A stretch of DNA of 64,000 nucleotides, taken from NCBI RefSeq assembly GCF_002127325.2, contig NC_035446.2:154930629-154994628 (forward strand). Direction: 5' to 3'. The translations under genes were made by a program, and so were the position numbers. Shown here one piece after another: positions 10,496-21,345 of the stretch (position 1 is its first letter; every line of letters starts with the position of its first letter). The notes below the pieces were generated by a model. It did no database searches. It saw only the letters and a list, made by a program, of their open reading frames with translations, and had not been told where the DNA came from. Source of the DNA: Helianthus annuus (Eukaryota; Streptophyta; Magnoliopsida; Asterales; Asteraceae).

Positions 10496-13400
10496 ATGTC
10501 TGAATTAGAAGAGGTCAATAGTCATCCAAAGGAGAGAAATGATACCACCAGAATAAATGTAGCTGGTGCAGACCTACAAGCAATGATAGATAATGCTGTT
10601 ACTAGAGCCATTGACAGACAATTCAAGGAACCAAGTAATACTCGCACAAAGACTCAATCTGTGGCTCATAGTAGGCCCCCTTCTAAAACACATGAGTTAA
10701 ATAAGGACGATTCCCGTCACTCGTCGAATCAGAAGAGTCTCCCATCTAAACAAATTGTGCTGAATCAGGAACCGCGCACAAAGACTTGTTCTTACAAATA
10801 CTTCGTCTCTTGCAAGCCAAGGGACTTTACAGGAGAAAAAGGAGCCATTGACTGTATGACATGGCTTGATGAGATGGATACTGTAGTTGATATCAGTGGT
10901 TGTGCGGAACAGGATATTGTGAAGTTTGTTTCATAATCATTTAAAGGGGAAGCTTTGGCTTGGTGGAGGTCGTTAATCCAAGCCACAGGGAAGGTTCCAC
11001 TGTATAACTTATCTTGGGAACAATTTGTAGCACTGATCAAGGAAAACTTCTGTCCTCAGCATGAGGTAGAGAAAATCGAGACTGACTTCTTTACTCTGGT
11101 CATGAAGAATTTGGATTGTCAGGCGTATGTTACAAGTTTTAACACCATGTCTCTATTGGTTCCTTATTTGGTCACACCGGAACCAAAGCGCATAGCACGT
11201 TTTATTGGAGGCTTGGCTCCAGAAATCAAGGGTAATGTGAAAGCTTCCAGACCTACTACATACAGGTCAGTGGTGGATCTGTCTCTATCTCTCACACTCG
11301 ATGCAGTGAGAAATAAATCTGTCAAAGCTTCTGATGAAGGAAAACGGAAAAGGGAGGATGAGAGTTCTCATCGCTCCGATAAGAAAAGAAAGGGGAACTC
11401 AGATCATAGGAGGAGTTCTGGGTTTATGAAGGATACCCAACAGACAGGTGAGAAGCCCAAGTGTAAAACCTGCCAGAAGCACCATTTTGGGAAGTGCAGA
11501 CTCGAATCACAATCGCAATCACAGACAAATCCTAAAGTTTGTGGGATTTGCAAGTCAAAAGAGCATAAAACCTTGGATTGCAAGAAAATAAAGGATGCAA
11601 CCTGTTATGGTTGCAACGAGAAGGGGCACATAAAGACTAACTGCCCGAAAAACCCAAAGAAGCCTGAGGAGGCTAAAAAGACCAATGCTCGGGTCTTTCA
11701 GATGAATGCTCAGGAGGCGGTACAGAATGATAATGTGATAACAGGTACTTTCCTCATCAATGATGTTTATGCTAGAGTTTTGTTTGATTTTGGCGCATAT
11801 AAATCTTTTGTAGACAATAAATTTTGTAAATGGTTAAATCTCTCTGTTAAAGCCCTAAACATAAAATATGAGGTAGAATTGGCCGATGGTACCATAGAGA
11901 CTGCTTCAACAATTTTAGATGGATGTTTCATATCCATTAAGAATCACTCTTTTCCGCTGTCTTTGCTTCCGTTGAAATAGGCAGGGTTCGATATAGTTAT
12001 AGGCATGGATTGGTTATCTTTAAACCAAGCCCAAATTGTATGTGATAAGAAACAAGTGGTTATCAAAACTCCTTATGGTGAGCCACTTACTATTCAAGGA
12101 GATATGCAGCATGGATTGCCTAAACAAGTGTCTATGCTTAAGGCATCAAAGTGTTTAAAGAAAGGTTGTGTCATCTACATGGCACAGGTCACGATGGATG
12201 AGCCGAAGCCCAAGATTGAAGATATTCCTGTTATTTCTAAATATTCAGACGTTTTTCCTGAAGAATTACCTGGTTTACCTCCAGACAGACAAGTGGAATT
12301 CAGGATTGATATCATTCCAGGAGCTGCACCAGTAGCACGAGCTCATTATCGTTTGGCACGGACCGAGATGAAATAATTAAGAACACAGTTGGATGATTTA
12401 TTGGAGAAGGGTTTTATTCGACCTAGCTCGTCTCCTTGGGGAGCGCCTATTCTATTTGTGAAGAAGAAAGATGGTTCAATGCGTTTATGCATTGATTATC
12501 GTGAGTTGAATAAAGTTACAATCAAGAATTGATATCTATTGCCAAGGATCGATGATCTATTCAATCAGCTTCAAGGGGCAAGTTTCTTTTCAAAAATCGA
12601 TTTGAGGTCAGGTTATCATCAGTTGAAGGTCAGAACCGAAGATGTACACAAGACTGCATTCAGAACAAGATATGGCCATTATGAGTTCTTAGTGATGCCT
12701 TTCGGGCTCACTAATGCACCTGCAACATTCATGGATCTTATGAATCGCGTTTGCAAGCCGTATCTAGATAAGTTTGTCATTGTCTTTATCGATGACATAC
12801 TTATTTATTCCAAGAGTCAAGCCGATCATGAAAAACATCTGCTGTGTATTCTTAAACTTCTGCAACAAGAGAAGCTCTACGCAAAGTTCTCTAAATGTGA
12901 ATTTTTGCTCTGAGAAGTCCAATTTCTTGGACATGTGGTAAGTGAGCGTGGTATCTAGGTGGATCCCGCTAAGATTGAAGCGATTATGAATTGGCAAGCA
13001 CCAAAAACACCTACAGAGATTTGCAGCTTCTTAGGTTTGGCAGGTTACTACAGACATTTCATTGAAAACTTTTCTAGGATTGCTGCACCTCTAACTTCGT
13101 TAACTCGCAAGAATGTGAAGTTTGACTGGGGTTCCAAGAAACAAGAATCTTTTGAGATCCTCAAGCAGAAATTAAGCAATGCTCCTGTGTTGACATTGCA
13201 AGAAGGGATAGAAGAGTTTGTTGTTTATTGCGACGCATCATACACTGGTATGGGTTGTGTGCTCATGTAGAGAGGCAAGGTTATTGCCTACGCTTCTCGT
13301 CAACTAAAGGTGCACGAAAAGAACTACACCACCCATGATTTGGAATTGGGTGCCGTTGTATTTGCACTAAAGCTTTGGAGGCATTACCTATATGGAACCA

Positions 13401-14201
13401 AATGTGTGATTTATTCAGATCACAAAAGCCTTCAACATCTTTTTAATCAGAAAGATCTCAATATGAGGCAACGTCGTTGGATGGAGACTTTGAATGATTA
13501 TGATTGTGAAATTCGCTATCATCCGGGCAAAGTAAATGTTGTCGCTGATGCCTTGAGCAGGAAGGAAAGGATTAAACCAATAAGGATCAACGCTAAAAGT
13601 ATTGAACTAAAGAATAACTTGAATGAGAGGCTGTTAGCTGCTCAGAAGGAAGCCGTATTGGAAACTAACTTTCCAAATGAGAAATTGGGCGTAACTGCTG
13701 ATCAATTGTCTTATGGAAAGGATGGAATCCTTAGATTGAATGGTCGAATCTGGGTTCCAATCCATGGAGGACTTAGAGATTTGATCCTTCAGGAAGCTCA
13801 TAGTTTAAAATTTTCAGTCCATCCAGGCAGTAATAAGATGTACCAGGATCTAAAGGCAAACTATTGGTGGATAGGTTTGAAGAAATCTATAGCCACACAT
13901 GTGGCTAAGTGTCTGACGTGCGCACAGGTTAAAGTCGAGCATCAAAAGCCGTCAGGTTTGCTGCAACAACCTGAACTTCCCACTTAGAGGTGGGAAATGG
14001 TAACTATGGATTTTATTACTAAGTTACCAAGAACAAAACGTGGGAATGATACGATATGGGTTATAGTCGACAGACTGACTAAGTCAGTTCACTTCTTACC
14101 TATTAAAGAAACGCAGAACTCTGATAAGTTAGCTCAGTTGTACGTGGATGAGATAGTATCTCTCCACGGAGTGCCAGTATCTATTAATTCTGATAGGGAT
14201 A
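10496..14201 (+). pseudogene. gag-pol of Gypsy element A, single frame with eight stop codons, cut in integrase
   Basis: One continuous frame encodes, in order: Gag capsid (Trp pair in the EALAWW region, about 10960); a zinc-knuckle region (CYGCNEKGHIKTNC at about 11600 is CX2CX4HX4C); protease with its active site altered (DFGA at about 11788 instead of DSGA); reverse transcriptase with FIDDIL (about 12787); RNase H (about 13230); integrase with the HHCC zinc region (about 13795-13920); and the first two catalytic Asp of the integrase core. The sequence stops right after the second Asp, where an inverted LTR begins at 14202. In-frame stops: TAA 10934, TAG 11978, TAA 12374, TGA 12530, TGA 12911, TAG 12956, TAG 13268, TAG 13985. 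There is no frameshift in 3.7 kb. Dead copy. Confidence 0.9.
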
Positions 14202-15422
14202 TGTCACACCCCGATATTTCCACGTATTACCGGTGGGCCCGGTGGGGAGTATTGTGACGTAGTTGATATCATCATAGTCAAATAATCACATTTTAATGCA
14301 CAGCGGAAGTCTAAAGTAAAAATATTACAAACCGATTGAAAGTAACATAAATTATTACATAATGGTTGTAAAGTGGATCCACATGCGGATCAAAACAAAA
14401 AGAGATATTGTTCAACAGATTTAAGCATCAAAAGCTTGCAAGACTCTTTATTTGATACTAGGAGTAGCCAGCCCATTTCACTTAGTACCTGCACTTAACC
14501 TTTTTTAAAAATACGTCAGTTGACACTGGTAAATACAATTAACTGACTCATTTTGAAAAGTATTTATAAAAGTGATTTGGATGCTCCAGGCATAAAATCT
14601 TTTATAACTTGGGACAATTATTTAAAAATAATCTTGTATACAGTTTTATATGTTTGTCGTCCATTCAGGGCTCGGTTAGAAGAGCCGAGACAAGATTAAT
14701 TGACACGCCACAAGTATATGCCCACAAGAGATGTGAGATGCCATTTATACATACGCATCTATCAGGTGTATGCCTACAACCCGTGCTTAAGCCGTGGCCA
14801 TTTATAAATGAGCCGAGGATATTCAGGACATGGTCATTAACCCCCCAAGGGCATTGCATCAAACAAAACGGATTAAAACGGGTTATGCATCTTTTTAATC
14901 ACAATCCGATTATACGATTTCATACCCGATCAAGCGGTATTATTATAATACCGTATCCCAAGCCCGTATAACGGAAATTAAGTTAAAAGTATTTACCTGA
15001 GCAAAATACAAATTTATCTCAGCCGTATAACAATCAGCAAGTGCAATTATCTTTTACTAGGCTCCTAAATTTGGAACTAAGGTTTTAGTAACCTATTAGA
15101 TTCCTAACGGGTCTTACCTAAGTTTAAACTTAGACCGGTTAGTTTTAAAGAAAGGTACACGGTTCAAAACGCAAGATTAAGCGAAGACCGGATTAGAATG
15201 TGATTTAGACCCGACAAGTATGAAGACTTGTACAATATGGGTAAACTAAACACATTCTGGATTTTGAAGTGAAAATGATAAGGTTTGACCCGTTTCGGTC
15301 AATTTATGCAAACTAGTCACATAAACCATACTGAACGCGAAAAAATGCATAACGGGTAACCAAAAGAATCATGTACAGGTTTCACAAGTTAATATGCCTT
15401 AAACATGTTGTGATATCAGTAG

Positions 15423-16297
15423 TGATGAAACAATGGTTAACCGGGCGGGGTTAACTCACTGGTCTCGTCAAGTAGGGTTAATCCCTTCTTTCCAAGGATC
15501 GGTGGCTTGACCGTCTGCTGGGCTGTCTCCTACACAAGGAAAACACACCGTGACTCGTAACAAGGAGAAAGGGGTGGGGGTGCTCCTTGTTACCACTCTC
15601 CGGCGTGAGAATCAGTAGTTTGCTTGGGAAGCAAAATGTGATAGTAGTAGTAGTGAGAGAGTTGTGAAGAGATACCTCAAACCTGGTTTGGGGTTGGTAT
15701 TTATAGCCAAGGAGTGAAGGAGGAGTTGAATGGGCGGACGGACGATGTGCTGCCCTTATGCAGGTGTGTCAGGCTTGTCGGTTATGGAGGTGAAGCCACG
15801 TCCTACTGCAGTGTCAGTCTGTCGCTTACGTATGGCCTGACAGGCGACTGTCATTGTTGCCACTTGCTCTGTGGTGTCAGCCCCACTTGCCTCGTGGGCA
15901 GGATGCGGTGCCGCGCCGCATCGCTGCCTGCGGTAACCACTGTTGTCTCCACGTTCTTACTTTAGCTAAGATTTATGGGATGCGGTGCCAGGCCGCATCG
16001 CCACTTGTGGTGACTGTTGTTGTTGTCCCGATCCCTTGTATTGATAGAAGTGTTCACACTTCACAGGATGCGGTGCTAGGCCGCATCGCTATGCGTACAC
16101 CGTTTTCATACACTAGATGCGGTACCGTTCTCATACTCCAGGTAAGTCCTCCTCCATCATTGGGCAGATTGGATTCGACCTCTGTGTTCGCGCGTGCCCG
16201 CACGGACACAGATAGGTCATTAGCTAGTGGGGGTTTTGATAAGGGTAATGGTCATTGGTGGTCATGCTGACGCGAGATCCGGGACCATACCCCTTCA
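15423..16297 (-). repeat. Left LTR (3' LTR) of the non-autonomous element
   Basis: 875 bp. On the minus strand it starts TGAAGGGGTATGG at 16297 and ends TTCATCA at 15423. A TATA box CTATAAATA lies at about 15699-15707 (minus). Upstream of it in U3 are three hairpin-capable words GATGCGG-N5-7-CCGCATC (about 15902, 15979, 16068) and a half copy (about 16111). The reverse-strand spacing places the words about 190-410 bp upstream of TATA. Confidence 0.88.
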
Positions 16298-17229
16298 AGT
16301 CCCCCCAGTCTAGTGCTGTTTCCGTATGCAAGTTGCATGTGGGAGGAGTACTGGACTATGGTGTCTAGAAGGTAGTGCGTATGTTGTAGAAGATTCTAGG
16401 CCATGTGGATGGCTCCTGCTTCTAGTAAATCAAACCGAGGGTCCGGTAGAGTCATGTGACGTCGCTTCCGTACCGGTGAGCAAGTTTCGTCTGATGCGAA
16501 ATTCTCAGCCTAGGGTTTTGATCTGGTAGTATGGTCTACCATTTCTTGATGTCATCAGGGTTGGGTGCCACCTGTTGGTGTGTCGAACCAACCTTTGAGA
16601 TCGTGGCTGAAGATGTCTACAAACTTCGAACCAACCTTTGGGGTGGTGAATGAAGAAGAGAGTAGGCTTCGAACCAACATTTGTAATGGTGACGGAAGAT
16701 GTCCGCACCCGCAAATTTAGTTGTAACCTCTGCGGTAGATGATGCAGCGCTGTGAGTAGCTTTGCTCAAGCTCTATGTTCAGCAATTGGACATGTAATGA
16801 TGAACCCTACTCTATGGGGTTTTCGTGTTCTTCCAATTAGTTCTCAAGTAACCGCACGTCCTTTGCGGTTACCTCGTTGCTTTGCGTTATTGCAAAGTTG
16901 GGTACTTGCGTCATTGTTGGCCTTGTTTGGTCGAACAATTTGAATCTGGATAATGGTCAAATAAACATGGTCATAGGCATGGCGATGCCCACCATTGTTT
17001 ATCTATGCAGCTCATAAGGGGGTAAACAAAGTCATAAGCAGACTTGTTACCTCTGTTCGTTTGCTTGTTGCTCAACGAGATCTCCTTAGATGATTTGGAA
17101 TCTCGTCCGCATTTGTTCTGTAGCCATTTTCCTTCATGCTTCAATGGGAATCAGTTTTCCTTGAAGTAGTTTCGTTCATCTGTGTGTGATGATTTTGATC
17201 GTGGGTTCGGGCCCCACGGTGGGCGCCAA
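16298..17229 (-). other. Internal region of the non-autonomous element, with PPT and PBS
   Basis: It has no gene. At 16298-16312 the minus strand reads ACTGGGGGGACT, the polypurine tract next to the 3' LTR. At 17209-17229 it reads TTGGCGCCCACCG, the primer site next to the 5' LTR. In between, three roughly 40-50-bp units beginning TCGAACCAACCTTTG or a variant (about 16584, 16626, 16670) form a minisatellite. Confidence 0.8.
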
Positions 17230-18103
17230 TGATGAAACAATGGTTAACCGGGCGGGGTTAACTCACTGGTCTCGTCAAGTAGGGTTAATCCCTTCTTTCT
17301 GAGGATCGGTGGCTTGACCGTCAGCTGGGCTGTCTCCTGCACAAGGAAAACACACCGTGACTCGTAACAAGGAGAAAGGGGTGGGGGGTGCTCCTTGTTA
17401 CCACTCTCCGGCGTGAGAATCAGTAGTTTGCTTGGGAAGCAAAATGTGATAGTAGTAGTAGTGAGAGAGTTGTGAAGAGATACCTCAAACCTGGTTTGGG
17501 GTTGGTATTTATAGCCGAGGATTGAAGGAGGAGTTGAATGGGCGGACTGACGACGTGCTGCCCTTATGCAGGTGTGTCAGGCTTGTCGGTTATGGAGGTG
17601 AAGCCACGTCCTACTGCAGTTTCAGTCTGTCGCTTACGTATGGCCTAACATGCGACTGTGATTAGTGCCACTTGATCTGTGGGGTCAGCCCCACTTGCCT
17701 CGTGGGCAGGATGCGGTGCCGTGCCGTGCCGCATCGCTGCCTGCGGTAACCACTATTGTCTCCGCGTTCTTACTTTGGCTAAGATTTGTGGGATGCGGTG
17801 CCAGGCCGCATCGCCACTTGTGGTGACTGTTGCTGTTGTCCCGATCCCTTGTATTGATAGAAGTGTTCACAGGATGCGGTGCTAGGCCGCATCGCTATGC
17901 GTACACCGTTTTCATACACTAGATGCGGTACCGTTCTCATACTCCAGGTAAGTCCTCCTCCATCATTGGGCAAATTGGATTCGACCTCTGTGTTCGCGCG
18001 TGCCCGCACAGACACAGATAGGTCATTAGCTAGTGGGGGTTTTGATAAGGGTAATGGTCACTCGCGGTCATGCTGACGCGAGATCTGGGACCATACCCCT
18101 TCA
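17230..18103 (-). repeat. Right LTR (5' LTR) of the non-autonomous element
   Basis: 874 bp, very similar to the left LTR with scattered substitutions and small indels (for example a short gain of TGCCG in the first palindrome at about 17715). TATA box at 17506-17514 on the minus strand; the transcript would run leftward into the internal region. It contains the same GATGCGG/CCGCATC palindromes. Confidence 0.88.
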
Positions 18104-18485
18104 AGTAGGATACCTTCCATTATGCCCAAAACAGATTTAAAATCAATTTAAGCCCCGTAGGGGTATTTTGGTCATTTTTAAGATTATAAAAGAGGTTAAA
18201 TAATAATCTGAGGTTCTAGTCTAAACTGATCAGTAAAAATATTTATTTTAGTAGGTTATATCAGTAAGATATTGTATATATGTGAAATTTATCATTTGTG
18301 ACCAAACTATGCACCGAATGGGCATTTTGGTCATTTTACATAAGCTTTAGGGTCAAATCTGGAAATCTGAGTTCAAAACTTTTACTTACTGTTAAAGTAT
18401 AAAAGATTATTCATAACATCAGTAGGTAACAAGCTTTTAGGTGCCAAATATGGTTTTTAACCATACTATGCGCCTAAATCGCATA

Positions 18486-19081
18486 AAACATCAGTGATTA
18501 AGTTTATGTATTTTGAAATTACTGCCGGTATGTGGGGTTTTGTATACAGTACTTGATAATCTTCACTATTGGATGAAAGTTAGCCAATGAGTGATATGAC
18601 CACCGTCACATCAGAACTGCCAACGTATGACAAATACTGATTGAGTTTTTGATAGATATAAACAATGTAATCACCCTTGATACTGTAAAATATAATAATC
18701 TATCTTTTTATACAAATGAATGAACTCACCAGTATTTTTCGCTGATAAAATATTTTCCAAACGCGTTTCAGGTAACTTACTGTGAAGGTAATAGAAGCCC
18801 GTTGTGGAGCACAGAAGGCTTAAATAAAGTGACTAGGATTACCTGAATAAAAAGAAGAAATTATGTTTTGTCAATTAGGGTTTATTCCTATAAAAACATT
18901 TGAATGAAATATGGGTTTTATCCCATTTGTTCAATATTAAACTTTGGTGTTTTGCAAACTCTGAAATTGTTTCCTAGCTACGATCCTCATGATATATATT
19001 CCGCTACAACTTTAATAAACACCGACACCACCTGTAACTGGCTCACGGCTCCCGCCTAGGATGTTGTCGGAGGTTATGACA
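18486..19081 (+). repeat. 3' fragment of a Gypsy LTR (family C)
   Basis: It matches the 3' part of the LTR at 22136-23450 (shared blocks GCCGGTATGTGGGGTTTTG, AACGCGTTTCAGGTA and CGGCTCCCG) and ends TTATGACA at 19081. Its 5' part is missing at the junction with the inverted LTR. No primer site follows; instead, five bases later a new LTR starts. Confidence 0.7.
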
Positions 19082-19086
19082 CTAAG

Positions 19087-19984
19087 TGTAACGACTCGCA
19101 CAAAAATATCCTAAAACGCTCCGTAAGTGGAAACCCGGACCCCTGAAACCCTAATCCTTGTGAAAAAAACCAAGAAATCAAGAAATTGGAGTCCACGCGG
19201 GTCGCGTAAGACATAATGGTAGTCTACGCGGACCGCGACAGCAAGGCAGATCTCCGGATAAGCTTAAGGGACACGTGTTGTCCACGCCTCGCGACCACCG
19301 ATGACTCAACAACCTCTGATCTGATCCACACTCCCACGCGGGCCGCGTAAGTGTTCCTTTAAAGTTATGCGGGCCGCGAGGCGCCCCGTTTCCAGCCTAT
19401 AAATAGCAGTCGATAGTTTCAGTTCAATTCGCTCAATTCTTTTCTTCTTTTAGCTTCTTTTATAGCAAAGTAATAGCTCGGGTATTATATTCTAAATCCC
19501 GAAACTCTGCCCGTATTAGGGTGATAACTCTAGTCACTGGTACGATTCAATGTCCGATCGATTGAAACTATCCGATGGATGTTTAAGTGCTGCCCGTAAT
19601 TGGGCTATGCCTTTGTCATTCGTTGTGAGGATTTTAGTCTCGTGAATTGTCGTTAAAGTTGAATTGAGTTAATACACTAATACGAGTTCCATTGTGTCTA
19701 GAAATTAGAACTCGTAATCAGGGAACTACTAGAATACTTAATAGCTAAGTAAACTTAATAGTTAAATAAACTTAGCAGTTAAGTTAGCTGAGTAGATTAA
19801 TTAATCTGTTAATTAAGTTAAGTATGATTAATTAATTAGTTAAGCAAGATTAATTAAGCTAAGCTAAGCAAGATTAATTAAGCTAAGCTAGATTAATTAA
19901 GATTAAGCAAGATTAATTAAGCCAAGTAAGATTAATTAATCAGCTAAGTAAAATTTATTAAACACCTAAATAGATATACATGAA

Positions 19985-19985
<1 letters not shown>
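19087..19985 (+). repeat. 5' part of a Gypsy LTR (family B) with TATA box
   Basis: It begins TGTAACGACTCGCAC five bases (CTAAG) after the preceding LTR end. A TATA box CTATAAATAG lies at 19397-19406. Upstream of it are five GC-rich near-palindromes of the form ACGCGG-N-CCGCG (about 19194, 19234, 19284, 19335, 19367). After about 310 bp of U3 comes an R/U5 region that degenerates into an AT-rich minisatellite and then the (TA)n tract. Confidence 0.7.
19735..19965 (+). repeat. AT-rich minisatellite (AGATTAATTAAGCTAAGC units)
   Basis: Short units around GATTAATTAA and AGCTAAG/TAGTTAAG repeat about ten times with varying length, leading into the (TA)n tract. It is inside LTR B and non-coding. 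Confidence 0.75.

Positions 19986-20044
<59 letters not shown>
19986..20044 (+). repeat. (TA)n microsatellite
   Basis: About 28 TA units. It forms the left border of the MITE-like element at 20045-22092. A shorter (TA)n tract (about 22092-22131) lies at the right border. Confidence 0.95.
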
Positions 20045-20047
<3 letters not shown>

Positions 20048-20844
20048 ATTAGGTTCAAACGTGAACAATTTCTCCAGCGTGAACTGCGTGAACTAATCTT
20101 GGCCGTTAATTTATATGATCTTAAGATTTAAATGAGTGGCATGATGGTAATTATTTGGTTAATTTTTTTTAATTTAATTAAATACAAAAGGGTATAACCG
20201 TAATTACGCAATCAAAATAATTCAAAAAAAGAAACCTAAATTCTTTCCATTATATTAAATACGTACCAAAACCAATGCTATTACTATATCTAATAATTAC
20301 TTGAATTCATCTATTTTAAGCACAGTTTTATAAGAAAATATTTTATTCTATATTGAGACAAAGTAATAACTTGTTGAAGCTTGTGATGAAAACCTATCGA
20401 TCTAGACCCCTGGCACTGGCAGTGCGGCGTCGCCACCAACCACGGTTACGGCACCACCGCCACCGAGCTCGCCGGAATCGTACCAGAAAGATCCAATAAG
20501 ATTGAATTTTGTGCCGGAATCGGTGGTGCTGTGATTGTGATGGATGACGACAGGGGTGAAGTGGCTCGCGGCGGAGAGGAGTGCCGACAGCGGCGGCGAG
20601 GTTTTAGGGTATCGACGAACTCTCACAACCCGTGATAACACCAGATCTGTAAGTTTTCAACTCATTTTTTCGTTTCGAAACCATTCCGGATGGTGTTCTT
20701 CGCAGATCCATTTAAACCGATTTCCAGAAATTTCTTAAGCGATTCAATTTTGACTAATTCGTTTGCCCCAATTTTCATCTTCAAAACTTCAAAGTTTGAA
20801 TTTCGTGCTTTTGTTGACTTGTCTGTATAATTTTTCTTCGTTAG

Positions 20845-21101
20845 GGTCATGATTGATAATGCTGGATGTGCAGACGCAACACGCATCATGGTAATTTTCT
20901 ATATATTTTTTTTAAAGTTAATTTATGTGTATTATATAAATTTATATTTATATAATTAATAATTAATTAATTTTTTTTGATTTCAGATTGACAGTGCAAG
21001 AAACGATGGAATTCTTCTTGAGGCTGTTCAAGTTCTTACAGATCTTAACCTTTCAATTAAAAAAGGTTATGTTTCCTCAGATGGAAGATGGAACATGGAT
21101 G
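20845..21101 (+). pseudogene. Two captured exons of an ACT-domain repeat (ACR) gene
   Basis: Exon 20845-20890 (after TTAG, before GTAATT) and exon 20987-21101 (after TTTCAG, before GTAATT) splice in phase. They encode the start of an ACT domain: an IDNA motif, then [14 protein letters not shown], then [10 protein letters not shown] and SSDGRW. This matches the plant ACR (uridylyltransferase-like ACT repeat) proteins, which bind small molecules and regulate metabolism. Trp-Asn replaces the usual Trp-Phe before MD. Only about 53 residues are present, and the next exon is not recognisable, so this is a captured fragment. Consensus splice sites are kept. Confidence 0.8.
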
Positions 21102-21224
21102 GTAATTATTATTAATATTATTATTTTTTTTTAAATTTAGATTTTATTTATTTATTTTTGTTAATAAAAAAGACATAATCATGCTGTTAGATTTACCTGT
21201 TTGCAAAGACATAATCAACTTTTT

Positions 21225-21345
21225 TTAAGGCGCTGTACACATGTGTATTCTGAGTTTGCTCTGTTTTTAAAGCGTTGTACACATGTGTATTCTGGTTTTG
21301 CTATGTTTTTAATGCGATGTACACATGTGTATAGCGTTTGTTTTT
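21225..21345 (+). repeat. Minisatellite with palindrome TACACATGTGTA
   Basis: Three units of about 45-50 bp, each with the perfect palindrome TACACATGTGTA (about 21236, 21279, 21319) followed by TTCTG and a GTTTGCT-like word. Further isolated copies of the palindrome occur at about 21782 and 21814. Nearby (21480-21560) a roughly 26-bp unit GTCGATAAGGATGATTCA occurs three times. Confidence 0.85.

Larger units (their letters stand above)
15423..18103 (-). mobile_element. Complete non-autonomous LTR retrotransposon (2681 bp)
   Basis: It has two direct LTRs (15423-16297 and 17230-18103) starting TGATGAAACA and ending CCCCTTCA on the plus strand, flanked by the 5-bp duplication AGTAG (15418-15422, 18104-18108). 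Orientation is minus. A PBS-like TTGGCGCCCACCGTGGGGCC borders the right LTR internally, a polypurine tract (GGGGGGA) borders the left LTR, and a TATA box faces minus in each LTR. The 932-bp internal region has no gag or pol and only a short minisatellite, so it depends on enzymes from another element. The primer site differs from the tRNA-Met type of the other Gypsy elements here and resembles the TGGCGCC type of Tat/Athila-like families. Confidence 0.92.
14202..18485 (-). repeat. Inverted LTR of the element A family inserted in its integrase, itself interrupted
   Basis: Read on the plus strand it begins TGTCACACCCCGATATTTCC at 14202, the reverse complement of the LTR A 3' end at 8200-8239, and follows LTR A backwards to about 18475. 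The 15423-18103 element (TSD AGTAG) is nested in it; the counterpart in LTR A (about 5137-5148) has one uninterrupted AGTAG site. The LTR start is missing: similarity stops near 18485, where another LTR fragment begins. It is therefore a truncated solo LTR, or the remaining end of a sibling element, inserted in opposite orientation. Confidence 0.85.

Noticed and set aside
15714..16529. Several open frames of 60-140 codons in the 2.7-kb LTR element
   Set aside because: They lie in LTR U3 or the short internal region, are not conserved between its two LTRs and contain only translated palindromes.
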